A stretch of 64,000 nucleotides of DNA, taken from Candidatus Didemnitutus sp. GTDB lineage: Bacteria; Verrucomicrobiota; Verrucomicrobiia; Opitutales; Opitutaceae. Below the pieces are notes generated by a model. The model saw only the letters and a list, made by a program, of their open reading frames with translations, was not told the DNA's origin and searched no databases. This document shows positions 16,716 through 25,749 of this stretch, in pieces; within the stretch, counting starts at the first letter, position 1; each line of letters starts with the position of its first letter. The position numbers and the translations under genes are program-made. The stretch is taken from positions 2,418,001-2,482,000 of the forward strand of contig JAHCAY010000001.1 in the NCBI GenBank assembly GCA_019634575.1, read 5' to 3'.

Positions 16716-17837
16716 GTGAACGGCGTGCGCATCGGGCCGTATGAATTTCCGTCGAATCTGTGTCTCTCGCCGCTGGCGGGTTACACCAACCTGCCGTTCC
16801 GGCTCGTCGTGCGCGAGGTCGGCGGGCTCGACTGGGTCACGACCGACCTGATCAACGCCCGCTCGCTGCTCGAGCGAAACCACAAAGCCCTGCAGCTCGC
16901 GCAAACCGCGCCGGCGGAGAAGCTCCTTTCGGTGCAGCTCTTCGGCTCGGTGCCGGAGGAAATGCGCGACGCCGCGGCGATGGTCGAAGCGATGGGCATC
17001 ACGGCGGTCGACATCAACATGGGCTGCCCTGTCCGCAAAGTCGTGGGCGTGGGCGGCGGCTCGGCGATGATGACCGAGTTGAAGAAAACGCAGGCGCTCG
17101 TGCGCGGCATGGTCGAGGCGGTGAAGATTCCCATCACGGCCAAGATGCGCCTCGGCTGGGACGAGAACAATCTCACCGCGCCCGACCTCGCGCGCGCGTT
17201 GGAGGACGTCGGCGTCGCGGCCATTTTCGTGCACGGGCGCACGCGCGCGCAGGGATTTTCAGGCACGGTGAATCTCGCCGGCATCCGCAGCGTCGTGCAG
17301 GCGGTGAAGACGATTCCCGTGATCGGCAACGGCGACGTCACCACGCCCGACGCCGCGAAAAAAATGTTCGAGGAGACCGGCTGCGCCGGCGTGAGCATCG
17401 GGCGCGGCGCGTTCTACAATCCGTGGATTTTCCGGCACACGCTCGATTTCCTTCGCACCGGCGCGATGCCGGCGGAGGCGAGCTATGCCGAGCGCGTGCA
17501 GGTGATGCGACGGCACCTCGAGCTGGCGTGCGAAGTCTTCGGCGAGGAGCTGGGCTGCCGGCTCTTCCGCAAACCCGCAGCGTGGTATGCGAAGCGGCTC
17601 GGTCCGGCGAAGGAGTTTAAGAAATCCGTCGTCGGCCTGCGCACGCGCGCGGAGTTCGACGAGATTCTCGCGCGCTACGAGAAATGGCGCGCGCAGTTCT
17701 GCGACGAGCGCGGCGAACTGCTGCCGCGTTTCCAGCCCGATCCGATGGTGGCGTCGTTCATGCGTGCGGACGACGACCCGGCGGTGACGCAGCGCGAGTC
17801 GATCCCCGTGCCAAAGGGACCGGTCGACGTCTGGTGA
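16716..17837 (+). CDS. dus: tRNA-dihydrouridine synthase
   Basis: A 373-residue FMN enzyme that reduces uridines in tRNA D-loops with NADPH. The TIM barrel starts with LCLSPLAGYTNLPFR (FMN binding). The catalytic cysteine is C104 in DINMGCPVRKV, and the K-x-R-x-G-W stretch (ITAKMRLGWDE) plus the HGRTRAQGFSG motif are characteristic. VIGNGDV and SIGRGAFYNPW bind the FMN phosphate. A helical RNA-recruitment domain fills the C-terminal ~110 residues. A GTG start is chosen with AGGTGA 9 bp upstream. Closest in pattern to DusB. A palindrome of the HTH regulator lies 35 bp upstream, suggesting control by it. Confidence 0.95.
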   Translation: MNGVRIGPYEFPSNLCLSPLAGYTNLPFRLVVREVGGLDWVTTDLINARSLLERNHKALQLAQTAPAEKLLSVQLFGSVPEEMRDAAAMVEAMGITAVDINMGCPVRKVVGVGGGSAMMTELKKTQALVRGMVEAVKIPITAKMRLGWDENNLTAPDLARALEDVGVAAIFVHGRTRAQGFSGTVNLAGIRSVVQAVKTIPVIGNGDVTTPDAAKKMFEETGCAGVSIGRGAFYNPWIFRHTLDFLRTGAMPAEASYAERVQVMRRHLELACEVFGEELGCRLFRKPAAWYAKRLGPAKEFKKSVVGLRTRAEFDEILARYEKWRAQFCDERGELLPRFQPDPMVASFMRADDDPAVTQRESIPVPKGPVDVW

Positions 17838-17896
17838 CGGAATGGATGCGGGCTCGCCTTGCGCGTCCACGCTCCGCAACCTCCGTTTTCTCCCGC

Positions 17897-18571
17897 ATGT
17901 TCAATCTCGTCCATCTCTGGGGCATCTTCCTCGGCACCGTGGTCGGCCTCCTGCCGCTGATCAATCCGCTGGCGGCTGCGCCGACATTCCTCGCGATCAC
18001 CGAGGGCGACAGCGAGGCGCGGCGCCGCGAGCAGGCGCTGAAGGGCTGCATCTACATGGTGGCGATCCTCGTGAGCTTCCTGATCGGCGGCACGTTCATC
18101 ATGAATTTCTTCGGCATCTCGATCCCCGGCCTGCGCATCGCGGGCGGGATCATGCTGACCGGGATCGGCATGAACATGCTGGCGACGCACCGCGCATCGG
18201 ACGACGAGCGGGAGGAACGCGAGGCGGCGCGGCGGAAAGTCGACGTGTCGTTCTCGCCGCTCGCGATGCCGATGCTCAGCGGCCCGGGCTCGATCGCGGT
18301 GACGCTCGGGTTCACCTCGCTCGCCACGCATCCGATCGACTACGTGGCGATCATCGCCGGCATCGGCGTGGTGGCTTTCATCACCTGGGTGACGCTGCGA
18401 CTCTCGGGCAAGATCGTGACGCTGATCGGCGTGGTCGGCGTGAACGCGATGACGAAGATCATGGGTTTCCTGATCATGTGCATCGGCGTGCAGTTCGTCG
18501 TGAACGGCATCCTCGGCATCGCGACGGATCCGGAAACGCTGCGTGGCATCAAGCAGACGCTGGCGCACTGA
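17897..18571 (+). CDS. MarC/UPF0056-family membrane protein
   Basis: A 224-residue protein with six TM helices, the full length of the MarC family. Hallmarks are an early PLINPLAAAPTFLAIT motif, the GxxILxxFGISIPxLRIAGG-type second/third helix region, and SPLAMPMLSGPGSIA in the second half. E. coli MarC is not proven to be an antibiotic pump; related SnatA takes up small neutral amino acids, so the substrate is uncertain. The ATG at 17897 gives the standard MFNLVHLWGIFLGTVVGLLP start. It lies 59 bp after dus on the same strand and may be co-transcribed. Confidence 0.92.
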   Translation: MFNLVHLWGIFLGTVVGLLPLINPLAAAPTFLAITEGDSEARRREQALKGCIYMVAILVSFLIGGTFIMNFFGISIPGLRIAGGIMLTGIGMNMLATHRASDDEREEREAARRKVDVSFSPLAMPMLSGPGSIAVTLGFTSLATHPIDYVAIIAGIGVVAFITWVTLRLSGKIVTLIGVVGVNAMTKIMGFLIMCIGVQFVVNGILGIATDPETLRGIKQTLAH

Positions 18572-18600
18572 GTCGCTGGCGGAACGCTCGCACGGTCTCG

Positions 18601-18630
18601 AAAAGAAGCGGCCGCGTTGCCGCGGCCGCT
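18601..18630 (-). terminator. Hairpin terminator between marC and the TonB receptor
   Basis: AGCGGCCGCG (18607-18616) pairs with CGCGGCCGCT (18621-18630) around a TTGC loop. The A-rich left side reads TCTTTT on the minus strand after the stem, so it terminates the minus-strand receptor gene; the stem may also stop the convergent marC transcript. Confidence 0.75.
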
Positions 18631-18670
18631 GAGGTAAATGGGAAGTGCACGCCCCGAGTCGGAGCGCGGC

Positions 18671-21460
18671 TTAGAATTTGTAGCTCGCGTCGATGAAGAA
18701 GAGGCGTCCGAACGAGCCGTAGAGGCCGGTGTCGGCGGGCGGATCGGTGAAGACGTTCGGGTCGGTCGGCGGGTAGCGATCGAGGATGTTGTTCACGCCG
18801 ACCGTGACCTTGAGTCCGGCAAGGCGCGGCCACACGGCGGCGAGGTCGACGCCGAGCTGCGCGTCGAAGGACACGTAGCCGGGAATGTGCGAGCCATCGC
18901 CGGCACTCGTGACGCCGCGAATGTAGGTGTTGGCGAGCATGGCGTTGTAGGCGCCCTTTTGCCATGTGAGCGTGGTGCGGCCGTGCCACTTCGGGAGCGT
19001 GCCGAAGCCGTTGGTCGCGGAGTATTCGACCGGGTCGATGTCGGGCGAGGCGACGATCACGAAGCTCTTGAGGTAATTCCACGAGGTGATCGCGCTCCAT
19101 GCGCCGAGTGAGTTGGTCCAATCGTAGCGCACCATCGCATCGATGCCGCTTTGATTTTGTTTGCCGATGTTCACGGCGAACTGGTCGACGTAGACGTTCG
19201 ACGGATTCGGGTGCAGCTGGCCGGGAGCGGTGACCTGCGTGCCACCGAGCTGGCCGAAATTGCCGAGGTGCACGTAGGGCGAGTAGATCGACGCGGGGCC
19301 GAACTGCTCGACGTCCTGGATCATCACCGTCGTCGCCGCGAGCGTGCCGACGATGTCGGTTTCCTTGATGTTCACGTAGTCGATAGAGAGGGAGAAGCCC
19401 TTCACGGCCTTGGGCGAATAGACGAAGCCGACGGTGTAGTTTTTCGAGCGCGAGGGCGAGAGGTTGGGGTTCGAGCCGCCCTGCTGGCTGCCTTGGATGT
19501 TCACGAACGGACCGATGGGCTGGCCGGCGGAGTTATAGGCGGTGAGGCCGGCGAGCGTCGGCGTGGCGCCGGAGTTGGTCGGGCCGTAGAGACTGTAGAG
19601 CGTGGGTGCGGCGAAGGACTTCGAGTAGGTGGAGCGGATGACGAACTCGTCGTTGAACGGCAGCCAGCGCAGCGAGACTTTCGGGACGGTCGGCTTCTCC
19701 TCGCTCGATTTGTAGATCTCGTGGCGGAACGCGACGTCGAGGTCGGCGGTGTGCAGGCCGGTGAGATTGTTGCTCGACTGTGTGAGCGGGATCTTCACCT
19801 CGGCGAACTGCGACGTCACGGAGCGCGTGGCGTCGAAGGGATTCAGCGTGACGCCGTTGTTCCATGCCGAGCCGCCGGTGGCGGGATCGATGATGCTGTT
19901 CTTGTCGGCGCGCGCGTTGAGCGCCTCGTGGCGGTAGCCGACGCCGAAGGCGGTGTAGACGCTGCCACCGGGCAAGTCGAAGAGGCGGCCGTTCACGCGC
20001 GCGTTGTAGGAGATGAGCTTGCTCTCGAAGAGGCCGATCGAGTCGCCGAAGATGTTCGCCTCGGTGATTTTTGCCGCATCCTGCTTGATCGCGGTGAGGT
20101 TGATGAGGCCGGAGGCGATGCCGGCTTGCAGCGCGGAATCGAGGATCTGGTTCGTCGCGATCGAGTCCTGCTGCGCGCGGTTGAAGAGCGCGTCGACGGT
20201 CCAGCCCCAGTCGGCGTTGAACTTGCCGTTGAGGGCGAGCGTGCCGCGGATCGAGTGGCCGTCGGTGATGTAGACGCGGTTGCCGGCGTCGACGAAACGA
20301 TTGCGCACCTGCGCGCGGACGTCGGTGAACGGGATGCCGGGCAAGCCGGTGTTGCCCGCGGTGGAGTTGATGCGGAAGACGATCGGCTGCGGGTTGAGGT
20401 TATACTGGCTGCGTGTGCGCGCGTAGAGGAGCGTGGCCTGCAGATTGAGCGCGTCGGAGAACTTGTGCTGGAGCGCGAGCGTCGCGATCTGCTTGCTCAA
20501 CGCCGAGGAAAACGTCGGGCGCGACGAGAGATCGAAGCCGAGCGGCACGTCGTTGGCGTCGACGGGAACGTAGACGCCTTGCGCGGCCCATTGCGCGAGC
20601 GTCTGCGCGGGACCGGTCGGCGCGGCGTTCAGGCCGGGCTTCAGTTTGTAGAAGTTGCCCGCCGCGTCGTTGACGATGCCGGCGTAGCTCGCGGTGAGGA
20701 AGACCGGCGAGGTGTAGTTGTAGTCGCGCTCGTAGAGCGGATCGGTCTTCGTCCACTCGGCCGAGAGCGTGAGGCTGGTCTTGTCGATCGAAGCGCCACC
20801 GACGAGCCGCAGCGAACGGTCGCGGTAGTAGGCGCCGGTCTTGTCGGCCTTCGAGAAGCCGAAGTAGCCGCCGACCTCGAGGCCTTGGTAGTTCTTTTTC
20901 AGGATGATGTTGATCACGCCCGACACGGCGTCGGAGCCGTAGATGGCGGACGCGCCGTCGGTGAGGACTTCGATGCGCTCGACGGCGGAGACGGGCACGA
21001 CGTTGAGGTCGACAAACTGAAAGCCGCCCGAACTCGCCACGGGCGAGAACGCGACGCGCATGCCGTCGATCAGCACGAGCGTGGCGGTGTTGCGCAACGC
21101 GAGCTGCGAGCCGCCGTTGGTGGCGCCGCCGTTGATGTTGCCGTTCTCGATGCCGATGTTGTTGCCACCGACGATCTGCGGCACGGATTTGCGGAGGACG
21201 TCGAGGACGCTGGACTTGAGGCCGGACGCCTCGATGTCCTTGGCGGTGACGACGACCACGGGCGAGGCGTTGGCCTCGTCTGCCGCAGCGGGGATGTAGG
21301 AGCCGGTGACGACGTATTTGTCGAGTTTGACCGCTTCGTCGGTCGCGCTGGCCGACGAGGTGGATTGGGCGACGGCCGGAAGACCGAGCAGGCAGGGCAG
21401 GCCGAGCAGCGCGCAGGCGCGCGCCAGCGCCCGCCGCGAGGACGTGTGTGGGGAGTTCAT
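18671..21460 (-). CDS. TonB-dependent outer-membrane receptor
   Basis: A 929-residue receptor. A signal peptide (about 1-31, ending AVAQS) is followed by a likely TonB-box region DKYVVTGSYIP and the plug domain (about 55-190: VVVVTAKDIEASG, LVLIDGMRV, VERIEVLTDGASAIYGSDAV, GVINIILKK). The rest is a 22-strand barrel whose last strand ends GRLFFIDASYKF with the C-terminal Phe required for outer-membrane insertion. It imports a large ligand such as a siderophore, oligosaccharide or peptide, powered by TonB. No transport or enzyme genes adjoin it, so the ligand is unknown. The gene downstream of it is convergent, and a terminator lies 40 bp after the stop. Confidence 0.94.
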   Translation of the reverse strand: MNSPHTSSRRALARACALLGLPCLLGLPAVAQSTSSASATDEAVKLDKYVVTGSYIPAAADEANASPVVVVTAKDIEASGLKSSVLDVLRKSVPQIVGGNNIGIENGNINGGATNGGSQLALRNTATLVLIDGMRVAFSPVASSGGFQFVDLNVVPVSAVERIEVLTDGASAIYGSDAVSGVINIILKKNYQGLEVGGYFGFSKADKTGAYYRDRSLRLVGGASIDKTSLTLSAEWTKTDPLYERDYNYTSPVFLTASYAGIVNDAAGNFYKLKPGLNAAPTGPAQTLAQWAAQGVYVPVDANDVPLGFDLSSRPTFSSALSKQIATLALQHKFSDALNLQATLLYARTRSQYNLNPQPIVFRINSTAGNTGLPGIPFTDVRAQVRNRFVDAGNRVYITDGHSIRGTLALNGKFNADWGWTVDALFNRAQQDSIATNQILDSALQAGIASGLINLTAIKQDAAKITEANIFGDSIGLFESKLISYNARVNGRLFDLPGGSVYTAFGVGYRHEALNARADKNSIIDPATGGSAWNNGVTLNPFDATRSVTSQFAEVKIPLTQSSNNLTGLHTADLDVAFRHEIYKSSEEKPTVPKVSLRWLPFNDEFVIRSTYSKSFAAPTLYSLYGPTNSGATPTLAGLTAYNSAGQPIGPFVNIQGSQQGGSNPNLSPSRSKNYTVGFVYSPKAVKGFSLSIDYVNIKETDIVGTLAATTVMIQDVEQFGPASIYSPYVHLGNFGQLGGTQVTAPGQLHPNPSNVYVDQFAVNIGKQNQSGIDAMVRYDWTNSLGAWSAITSWNYLKSFVIVASPDIDPVEYSATNGFGTLPKWHGRTTLTWQKGAYNAMLANTYIRGVTSAGDGSHIPGYVSFDAQLGVDLAAVWPRLAGLKVTVGVNNILDRYPPTDPNVFTDPPADTGLYGSFGRLFFIDASYKF

Positions 21461-21764
21461 GGTTTGCGTGTCGAATACGGCGGCGAGACGCCGCCTGGTT
21501 CGCCCAGCGGTGGTTCAGGCCCCGGGCTTGCGCGCATCGAAGCCGGATCCGCCGCTCCGCCGCAAAACGAGCGCGACCGGGCCGCACGAGGTCGCGCCGG
21601 AACGCCGAAAAAGCCACCTCAGCCGAACTGAAACCGGCGGTCGCGACGCAGCACGCCGACGCACACGGAAGACGCCCACCGGCGCATCGCGCGCGAAAAT
21701 CCGCCCGGACCCGGCCGCCGCGCCTCGCGCGGGCTCGGCGCCGCGTCCGCGTTCGAATGCGGAC
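21461..21764. other. 304-bp gap upstream of TonB receptor, no gene
   Basis: Both flanking genes are on the minus strand. A short GGCGGC/GCCGCC hairpin lies about 20 bp before the receptor start. No riboswitch-like conserved structure and no plausible coding frame were recognised; the receptor promoter should be here. Confidence 0.6.
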
Positions 21765-23054
21765 TCAGTTGCGGCGCTCGACGGTCGCGCCGGTCGCGTC
21801 CTTGAACACGAGCATGCGCGTGTCGGCGTTGTAGTTCTCGAAGCGGATGCCGAGTTGCGGATTCACGAGATCTCCCGGCGCGTAGGCCGTGCGATCGATG
21901 AACACGCGCGGATTCGCACCACCGCGCACGCCGCTGATCTTGAGATTCTGCACCCAGGACCGGAACATCGCACTCGGCACGGGAACCGGCTTGGGCACCG
22001 CGGGTGTCGCCTCGACGGTCGTGGTGACTCCGGCGGAGGCGCCCGGTGCAGCCGTGGCGCCGCCCGCAGGATCTTTCGGCGCGGCGGCGGGTTGGTCGGC
22101 GTCTAGGACTTCGTTCGTCGCGGCGGTCTGGCCGGCGGTGACAGCCGCGGAGACGCCCTTCGCCTTGGCCACGGCCTTGCCCAAACCGGTGGTCGGCTCG
22201 GCGGGCTTCGCCTGCGTCGGGGCGTCGGCTTTCGGGGTCGACGCCGCGGATTTCGCGGGTGCGACGGCGGGGCGTGGTTTCAGCGGCGGCGGAGGCTCCG
22301 GCCGAGTGAGGAAAAACACGGCGACTGCGCCGAGCGCGAGCACGCCCGCGCCGATGCCGGCGAGGAGGAAGACTTTTTTGCGCGGGTTGGACGCGGTGGC
22401 GGCGGCCTTCAGCTGCTTGGCTTCGGCATCGCTGGGCGGCTCGATGGGCGGCGCGGATTTTTTCAGTCCGGGCGGCGGCGGAAATTTGGCGGCGATGGGC
22501 GGGGGCGGAAACGCCGCGGTCGGCGGCACGGGCGTCGCCGGCGCGGTCGGGAGCGGTGCGGCGGGTGGCTCGGTCGACGGCAGGGGCGGCGGCGTATCGG
22601 ACATCGCTGCGGCGGGCGCGACGACTTCCGGCGGGGTGGCGGCTGCGGGGGCGGCGACGGGCTCGCGCGGCTTCAGGGCGATCTTTGGGCGCGACGATTC
22701 AGCGGCGGAGGCGGCGGGCTCGGGTGTCGCTGCGGTCTCGACCGGCGGAACAACGAGTGCGGGCGGCTCGGCCGATGTCGACGTCGGCGCGGGCGCGGGC
22801 GGAAGATCGGTCGGCGGCGGAGTGGACGCGGCGGCGGAGGGCTCGGCGCTCGCCGGCGTGGCTTCGCCCGGAGCGACGGTCAGCCGCGGTTTGAGTCGAA
22901 TCGGAGCGCCCTCGGCGGCCTGCGGGGCCGCAGGCGGGGGCGTCGGCTCCGCGGTTTCAGATGGCGGATTCGCCGGTGCCGGTGGGTTCGCCGCCGGGGT
23001 TTCGCCGGCCAGACGCGGCTTCAGGCGGAGCTTCGGGGCGTTTTCTTCGCTCAT
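21765..23054 (-). CDS. Proline/alanine-rich single-pass membrane protein with LKPR repeats
   Basis: A 429-residue protein of unknown function. The ATG at 23054 is preferred to an upstream start because the added segment would overlap the divergent gene. The N-terminal ~230 residues are disordered-looking Pro/Ala/Glu sequence carrying a recurring motif: LRLKPRL (9-15), IRLKPRL (52-58), IALKPRE (125-131) and again PLKPRP just after the membrane helix. One TM helix (KVFLLAGIGAGVLALGAVAV) follows a basic NPRKK, so the N-terminal part is cytoplasmic and the C-terminal ~150 residues are outside. The last ~75 residues look folded (WVQNLKISGVRGG, YAPGDLVNPQLGIRFENY). A bait-like or scaffold role is possible but unproven. 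Confidence 0.75.
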   Translation of the reverse strand: MSEENAPKLRLKPRLAGETPAANPPAPANPPSETAEPTPPPAAPQAAEGAPIRLKPRLTVAPGEATPASAEPSAAASTPPPTDLPPAPAPTSTSAEPPALVVPPVETAATPEPAASAAESSRPKIALKPREPVAAPAAATPPEVVAPAAAMSDTPPPLPSTEPPAAPLPTAPATPVPPTAAFPPPPIAAKFPPPPGLKKSAPPIEPPSDAEAKQLKAAATASNPRKKVFLLAGIGAGVLALGAVAVFFLTRPEPPPPLKPRPAVAPAKSAASTPKADAPTQAKPAEPTTGLGKAVAKAKGVSAAVTAGQTAATNEVLDADQPAAAPKDPAGGATAAPGASAGVTTTVEATPAVPKPVPVPSAMFRSWVQNLKISGVRGGANPRVFIDRTAYAPGDLVNPQLGIRFENYNADTRMLVFKDATGATVERRN

Positions 23055-23145
23055 CAGGTGCTGGGTTAACGATTTTGCCGGACGGCGAAACACAAAAGAT
23101 TTCCGCGAGCGTGACAAAATCCCGTGAACTTCGTTGGCTGGGCGC

Positions 23146-23622
23146 ATGGCGACCGGACCGCATTTCCCTTCGCGTGTGGATCGGTGGTATGTCGCGGTCG
23201 TTTTCAGCGCGGCGGCGACTCCGCTCGTCGCGGCGGGTTGGTTGACGGCGCAGGGGCGCTCCCCGGGCGTGATGCTGCTCGCCGTCTGGGGCGTGGCGAT
23301 GGTGGCTTTGACGGCGTGGCTGGGCTTTCCGTGCGGCTACACTTTCGGCGCGGACGGCATCGCGGTGCGCAGCGGGCCGCTGAAATGGACGGTGCCTTAC
23401 GCGGCCATCCGGGGCGCGGTGCCGACCTGGGTGCCGTTGCCCGGGCCGGCTTGGTCGCTCCAGCGCGTGCGGCTGGATTTTGCAGATGGCTTCATCCTCG
23501 TCTCGCCAGACGCCCGGGAAGTGTTCATATCGGAGCTCGCCGAGCGCTGCCCGCATCTGATGCGACGCGGTGCCGGTTTGGCGAAGAGACTACCCCTGCC
23601 TCATGAAAAAGCTGCCCGCTAA
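23146..23622 (+). CDS. PH-domain membrane protein (bPH_4-like)
   Basis: A 158-residue protein with two N-terminal TM helices (about 16-65) and a C-terminal bacterial PH-like domain. The pattern YTFGADGIAVRSGPLKWTVP, followed by an Ile-rich strand, a P-L-P-G-P-A-W-S-L-x-R segment and a strand ending ILVSPDAREVFISEL, is that of the small bPH_4 family. The function of the family is unknown. ATG 23146 is chosen over a TTG 12 bp upstream. Its last 20 bp overlap the next gene, so the two are co-expressed. Confidence 0.7.
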   Translation: MATGPHFPSRVDRWYVAVVFSAAATPLVAAGWLTAQGRSPGVMLLAVWGVAMVALTAWLGFPCGYTFGADGIAVRSGPLKWTVPYAAIRGAVPTWVPLPGPAWSLQRVRLDFADGFILVSPDAREVFISELAERCPHLMRRGAGLAKRLPLPHEKAAR

Positions 23623-24163
23623 GATCGCCGGCATCACCACTCTCGCGGTAGAGAAGGCGACGGGACGTTCGTGGGCGGGATGGGTCGAGTTGCTCGACCA
23701 AGCGGGCGCGAAATCCTGGCCGCACGCCGAGATCGCGCAGTGGTTGCAGAAGAAACACAAGGTCAACGACTGGTGGTCGCAGATGGTGACGGTCGGCTAC
23801 GAGCAGACCACCGGCCGCCGCGTGAAGAACCAGAAGAACGACGGCTTCGAGATCAGCGTCAGCAAAACCATCGCCGCACCCGTCGCCGTCGCCTTCGAAG
23901 CGTGGAAGGACGCCGCCATCCGCGAGCGTTGGCTCCCGCGCACTCCCCTCTCCGTCCGCAAGGCCACACCGCATAAATCCATCCGCATCCTCTGGCCCGA
24001 CGAGACGACGCTCTCCGTGAACTTCTGGCCGAAGGGCCCGCTCAAGTGCCAGGTTGTCCCCGAGCACAGCAAGCTCCCCGACGCCGCCACCGCCGAGCGC
24101 ATGAAGACCTACTGGACCGTGCAACTCGACGCGCTCTGCGCCTTCCTCGAGCCCAAGGCCTGA
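23603..24163 (+). CDS. DUF4287 plus SRPBCC (AHSA1-like) domain protein
   Basis: A 186-residue cytoplasmic protein. Residues about 16-75 match the DUF4287 pattern (GRSWAGWVELLDQAGAKSWP, then HAEIAQWLQ and WWSQMVTVGYEQTTGRR). Residues 85-186 form an SRPBCC/START-like ligand-binding fold (ISVSKTIAAPVAVAFEAW, RERWLP, and a C-terminal helix KTYWTVQLDALCAFLE). Such fusions are common and generally annotated as polyketide-cyclase/AHSA1-like; no biochemical role is established. It overlaps the PH-domain gene by 20 bp. Confidence 0.8.
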   Translation: MKKLPAKIAGITTLAVEKATGRSWAGWVELLDQAGAKSWPHAEIAQWLQKKHKVNDWWSQMVTVGYEQTTGRRVKNQKNDGFEISVSKTIAAPVAVAFEAWKDAAIRERWLPRTPLSVRKATPHKSIRILWPDETTLSVNFWPKGPLKCQVVPEHSKLPDAATAERMKTYWTVQLDALCAFLEPKA

Positions 24164-24251
24164 CGCGCCCGCGCCCGCCGCGCGGAAATCGCCCGCGCCC
24201 GCCAGTGTTTTCCCGCTTGCTGGCCCCGCGCCGAGACGGCGCAGTGAGCGG

Positions 24252-24947
24252 ATGCGTCTCAGGCACCGCATCCTCACTGCCGCCCTCGCGGCGCTGCTCT
24301 TCCACGTCGGCGTCCACGCGCAGGAAGTGCAGGCGCACGGACTCGCCTTCGAGCGCTGGGTGCGCGACACGTTTTTCGACGGCTACAAGCCCGCCAGCTA
24401 CACGCAGCGCTGGGACATCCCCGCCGACGCCAACAAGGACCACGGCGGCATCCCCGTGAACCCGAAAGCCGTGAAGTTCGGCACGCCCGTCGATCTCGGC
24501 GACGCACTCCGCCAATACGAAATCAACGAACCTTTCCTGCTCGTCCTCGGCTTCTGGGAACAGGACGGCGACGACAAACGCTTCGTCAGCATCGTCGCCC
24601 CCCGCATCGCACCGGAAAAATGGAAAGAGCTCTGGGGCGACGTCACCTACGCCGACCTCCTCAAGCTCGACGACCTGATCAAAGACCCCGCGCGCCCGAT
24701 CGAAGAGATCCGCAAACTCGCGCTGAAAGCCAAGGCTTCGCCTCCCTTCACTACCGCCGTGATCCAAGTGAATCCGAAGATCGACGCCCGCCAACGCCGC
24801 CTCCAGTGCTCGATCCGCTTCGCCGACGTCTTCAAACACCTCGCACCCGACGCCACGCCACGCCCGCCCGATGGCGCCGTGCTCTGGGGCGTGCCCTTCC
24901 CCGGCCCGATCGCCTCCAAGGCCCGCGCGTTTCCCGCGAAGCGCTGA
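24252..24947 (+). CDS. Secreted protein of unknown function, possibly REase-like fold
   Basis: A 231-residue protein with a clear Sec signal peptide (1-23, ending VGVHAQ), so it is periplasmic or outside. The mature part starts with a helix (GLAFERWVRDTFFDGY), then WDIPADANKDHGG, PVNPKAVKFGTPVDLGDALR and a hydrophobic strand PFLLVLGFW. This order (acidic helix, W-D-I, P-V-x-x-K, D-x-x-x-x-x-R-Q, hydrophobic strand) resembles PD-(D/E)XK restriction-type endonuclease cores. The expected acidic residue before the lysine is Asn-Pro here, so activity is doubtful. It is convergent with the downstream sigma-factor partner gene, 6 bp apart. Confidence 0.6.
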   Translation: MRLRHRILTAALAALLFHVGVHAQEVQAHGLAFERWVRDTFFDGYKPASYTQRWDIPADANKDHGGIPVNPKAVKFGTPVDLGDALRQYEINEPFLLVLGFWEQDGDDKRFVSIVAPRIAPEKWKELWGDVTYADLLKLDDLIKDPARPIEEIRKLALKAKASPPFTTAVIQVNPKIDARQRRLQCSIRFADVFKHLAPDATPRPPDGAVLWGVPFPGPIASKARAFPAKR

Positions 24948-24953
24948 GCGCGC

Positions 24954-25745
24954 TCAGGGCGACCCGCGCGGTGCCGTTTTCACCGCGGCCGCCACCGCGC
25001 CGACGGCGATCTCGCGCGGCACGACCAGCCGCCAGCCCCCGTCGACCAACCGGAACGTCAGCACCGCGTCCCTCGCCAGCCCGCCGCCCCGCTCCGTGCG
25101 CGTGCGCAACGCGACGTCGCCGTTGCTCAACCTCAGCGAATTCACCGGCCCGACCGCGCTCAGGTCCTGCGGCACCTGCACCGCGATGAGCGTCGCCAGC
25201 ATGTTCTCCGGCGAACCGTAGCTCGCGCGCGCCTCGTCCGACAGCTGCGCAAACGCCGTCGCCAGTTCCTTTCGCCCCGCCTCGTCGATCGCCAGCAGCG
25301 TCGCGAGCTTCTCCGTCTCCCCACGCGTCGCCGCCCACACGAAACTCTCCAACGTCGCCTCCGGCGAAGCCGCACCCGCCTCGCGCCACTCCGCGCTCTT
25401 CACCATCGGCCCGCGGAGCGACGGCAGATTCTCCTTCGCGGGCGGTTTATCGGACGCGGATGCGATCAACTCGCCGCTTTCGCTCGCGAGCGCGCGCTCG
25501 AGCTTTGCGAGATCCTCCAGTGCTCGCGCCCGCTCTTCGTGCTGCCGGCGCAGCCGTGCCAGTTCGTTTTGTTCCGCCGACGACGGTTCCGCGGCGGTCG
25601 CCCGCGCTCGTCCGAGTTGCCGCGCGATCAGCCGGTCGCGTTCGGCGCGCAGCGCGACCGCACGCGAGTGCTGCCACATCCCCAGCGCGCCGAACGCGCC
25701 GATGCTGCCAACCAGGCAAAGCCAAATGAGCGTGCGCGGATGCAT
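24954..25745 (-). CDS. Single-pass membrane protein with coiled coil, partner of the sigma-TonB gene
   Basis: A 263-residue protein of unknown function. The ATG at 25745 (MHPRTLIWL) is preferred because it leaves a 4-bp gap to the upstream gene and starts directly at the membrane helix (residues 5-25). A coiled coil follows (about 30-90, rich in Arg/Glu/Leu/Ala: ERDRLIARQLGRARA, NELARLRRQHEERARALEDL), then a globular periplasmic domain with SPEATLESFVWAATRGETEK and a C-terminal VLTFRLVDGGWRLVVPRE. Similar small proteins follow ECF sigma genes in Verrucomicrobiota. It may act with the sigma-TonB protein, with which it shares a coiled-coil-after-TM layout. Confidence 0.72.
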   Translation of the reverse strand: MHPRTLIWLCLVGSIGAFGALGMWQHSRAVALRAERDRLIARQLGRARATAAEPSSAEQNELARLRRQHEERARALEDLAKLERALASESGELIASASDKPPAKENLPSLRGPMVKSAEWREAGAASPEATLESFVWAATRGETEKLATLLAIDEAGRKELATAFAQLSDEARASYGSPENMLATLIAVQVPQDLSAVGPVNSLRLSNGDVALRTRTERGGGLARDAVLTFRLVDGGWRLVVPREIAVGAVAAAVKTAPRGSP

Positions 25746-25749
25746 CGCC

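Noticed and set aside
19151..21631. Long open frame on the plus strand opposite the TonB receptor
   Set aside because: It is antisense to a clearly recognisable receptor; GC-rich third positions keep antisense frames open, and its Arg/Glu/Val-rich sequence has no domain pattern.
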